From: JBLHUT01 sp047629975
GTDB lineage: Bacteria; Pseudomonadota; Alphaproteobacteria; Rhodobacterales; Rhodobacteraceae
Length of the DNA: 6,204 bases
NCBI GenBank assembly: GCA_047629975.1
Contig: JBLHUT010000212.1
Span: forward strand, 1-6,204
Reading direction: 5' to 3'
Every line of letters begins with the position of its first letter. Positions within the stretch are counted from its first letter, which is position 1. Under the pieces are notes generated by a model. It worked only from the letters and a program-made list of their open reading frames with translations. It searched no databases and was not told the origin of the DNA. Shown here one piece after another: positions 5,860-6,204 of this stretch. A program made the translations under genes and the position numbers.

Positions 5860-5922
5860 ACCTTGCGTGCTGACAAGGTGCCACATGTGGGGGATCATGG
5901 GCCAATCACGGGGCCGTGCCCC
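5860..5922 (-). repeat. Cluster of short inverted repeats in the presumed bufA leader
   Basis: Three structures lie close together: ACCTTG (5860-5865) with CAAGGT (5874-5879) around an 8-nt loop; the perfect palindrome CCACATGTGG (5881-5890); and GGGGC (5910-5914) with GCCCC (5918-5922). The last competes with a CACGG/CCGTG pairing (5907-5911 with 5914-5918). If transcription starts near 5975 all would be in the mRNA leader. If it starts nearer bufA, the palindrome could be an operator. A TTGTCA (5876-5871) with CGAAAC (5853-5848) 17 nt on is a weak alternative promoter, with an ECF-like CGAA in the -10 position. Confidence 0.4.
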
Positions 5923-5977
5923 ACGCAGCCGTGAGAATGTCAGGACGGGCGTTTTGAATGTGTTTCGAATTTTGTGA

Positions 5978-6011
5978 ATAAATTACAGTGATTTATGCAA
6001 TTATTTCTCAA
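5978..6011 (-). promoter_or_regulatory. Candidate promoter of the buf operon with an inverted repeat over the -10
   Basis: On the minus strand TTGAGA (6011-6006) is followed after 18 bp by TGTAAT (5987-5982), matching the consensus at 4-5 of 6 positions each. ATAAAT (5978-5983) and ATTTAT (5991-5996) form a perfect inverted repeat with a 7-nt centre that covers the -10 box, suggesting a repressor site. The resulting leader would be about 165 nt. The segment is strikingly AT-rich compared with its surroundings, so chance matches are also more likely. Confidence 0.35.
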
Positions 6012-6055
6012 CGACCATTGAATAAATGTTTCAAAAGCACTGTCATTTTCTCAAC

Positions 6056-6134
6056 AATGTTGCCCTGAATGTTGCAATTTGGATCGGGGGGCTCCCGCCA
6101 TTTTGGCACACGCGCCTGCGTGACCAGAATGTTG
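6056..6134. repeat. Three AATGTTG direct repeats, first inside a small palindrome
   Basis: AATGTTG occurs at 6056-6062, 6068-6074 and 6128-6134, with a one-mismatch copy, AATGTTT, at 6025-6031. The first two are exactly 12 bp apart. The first overlaps the inverted repeat CAACA-A-TGTTG (6052-6062), and the imperfect copy lies in TTGAA-N7-TTCAA (6018-6034). They are upstream of the promoter candidate and could be regulator half-sites. Confidence 0.35.
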
Positions 6135-6146
6135 GGCGTGGCGCGA

Positions 6147-6199
6147 CCCCCGTGGGGGCCCGCCCCCCGCCCCCGACAGGCGGGAGTTATGGGGGGGGG
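6147..6199. other. C-run/G-run block with G-quadruplex potential
   Basis: C-runs at 6147-6151, 6159-6161, 6163-6168 and 6170-6174 give the minus strand four G-tracts of 3-6 bases with loops of 1, 1 and 7 nt, a standard quadruplex pattern. CCCGCC (6166-6171) can also pair with GGCGGG (6179-6184). A run of nine G follows at 6191-6199. No gene is assigned here. Confidence 0.4.
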
Positions 6200-6204
6200 T
6201 TTGG

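Larger units (their letters stand above)
5812..6204. other. Non-coding control region upstream of bufA
   Basis: 393 nt without a convincing gene. From bufA outward it holds a leader-like part (5820-5935) with several short inverted repeats, an AT-rich part (about 5950-6060) with the best promoter candidate, repeated AATGTTG words (6056-6134) and a C-run/G-run block (6145-6199). Upstream frames are open only briefly, or are open because the sequence is GC-rich. No gene for a regulator, sigma factor or copper sensor is visible here. Confidence 0.65.

Noticed and set aside
5812..5898. N-terminal extension of bufA to an ATG at 5898
   Set aside because: It would put 29 polar residues before a clear signal peptide, and the ribosome binding site fits the ATG at 5811.
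6069..6204. Plus-strand frame open from ATG 6069 to the window edge, possible start of a divergent gene
   Set aside because: It is open mainly because the sequence is C/G-run rich, the product is low-complexity Pro/Arg/Gly, and no ribosome binding site precedes it. It cannot be judged without sequence beyond the edge.
6187..6204. Possible minus-strand gene end (Pro-rich codons then TAA)
   Set aside because: Only five codons are visible and they are a product of the G9 run; this is no evidence for a gene.
1..6204. tRNA, rRNA, CRISPR array, insertion sequence or attachment site
   Set aside because: No cloverleaf-like sequence, regular repeat-spacer array, transposase motif or terminal inverted repeat pair was seen on either strand.

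Overview
The window looks like chromosomal DNA of an alphaproteobacterium, most likely from the Rhodobacteraceae/Roseobacter group. This rests on GC-rich coding sequence, the gene set (RhlE-type helicase, single-domain quinone oxidoreductase, YbgC thioesterase, YffB/ArsC-like protein) and strong GC-rich hairpins that lack U-tracts. It is an inference from composition and family resemblance; no search was run.

Left part (1-3240), mostly housekeeping. A DEAD-box RNA helicase runs in from the left edge and has lost its N-terminal Q-motif region to the window boundary. After a hairpin and a candidate promoter comes a zinc-free MDR-family NADPH:quinone oxidoreductase. Facing it is a YbgC-like hotdog thioesterase, and a long hairpin sits between the two stop codons. 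The thioesterase diverges from a small ArsC/YffB-like thioredoxin-fold protein. The 171-nt gap between them carries a perfect 17-bp palindrome that overlaps the -35 box of the best thioesterase promoter candidate.

Right part (3237-5811, minus strand), the main interest. Four genes form a compact operon read right to left: a 101-aa Sec-exported four-cysteine precursor (DUF2282, BufA1 type), a DUF692/MNIO iron enzyme (BufB), a DUF2063 partner protein (BufC) and a four-helix DoxX-type membrane protein (BufD). This is the gene order of bufferin operons, described in Caulobacter as copper-binding, periplasmic, ribosomally made and modified peptides. BufB with BufC would convert precursor cysteines to thiooxazole-type heterocycles, the product would be exported and bind copper in the periplasm, and BufD would act in the membrane. 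The family is known; assignment to it here is by sequence recognition. bufB, bufC and bufD overlap (TGATG, then ATGA), whereas bufA is separated from bufB by 81 nt holding a roughly 17-pair hairpin, which suits higher production of precursor than of enzymes. The operon's stop codon overlaps the stop codon of the ArsC-like gene tail to tail.

Right end (5812-6204), 393 nt with no convincing gene. It looks like the control region of the operon: a structured leader, an AT-rich segment with a candidate promoter and an inverted repeat over its -10, repeated AATGTTG words, and finally a C-run/G-run block with G-quadruplex potential. No dedicated regulator is visible in the window.
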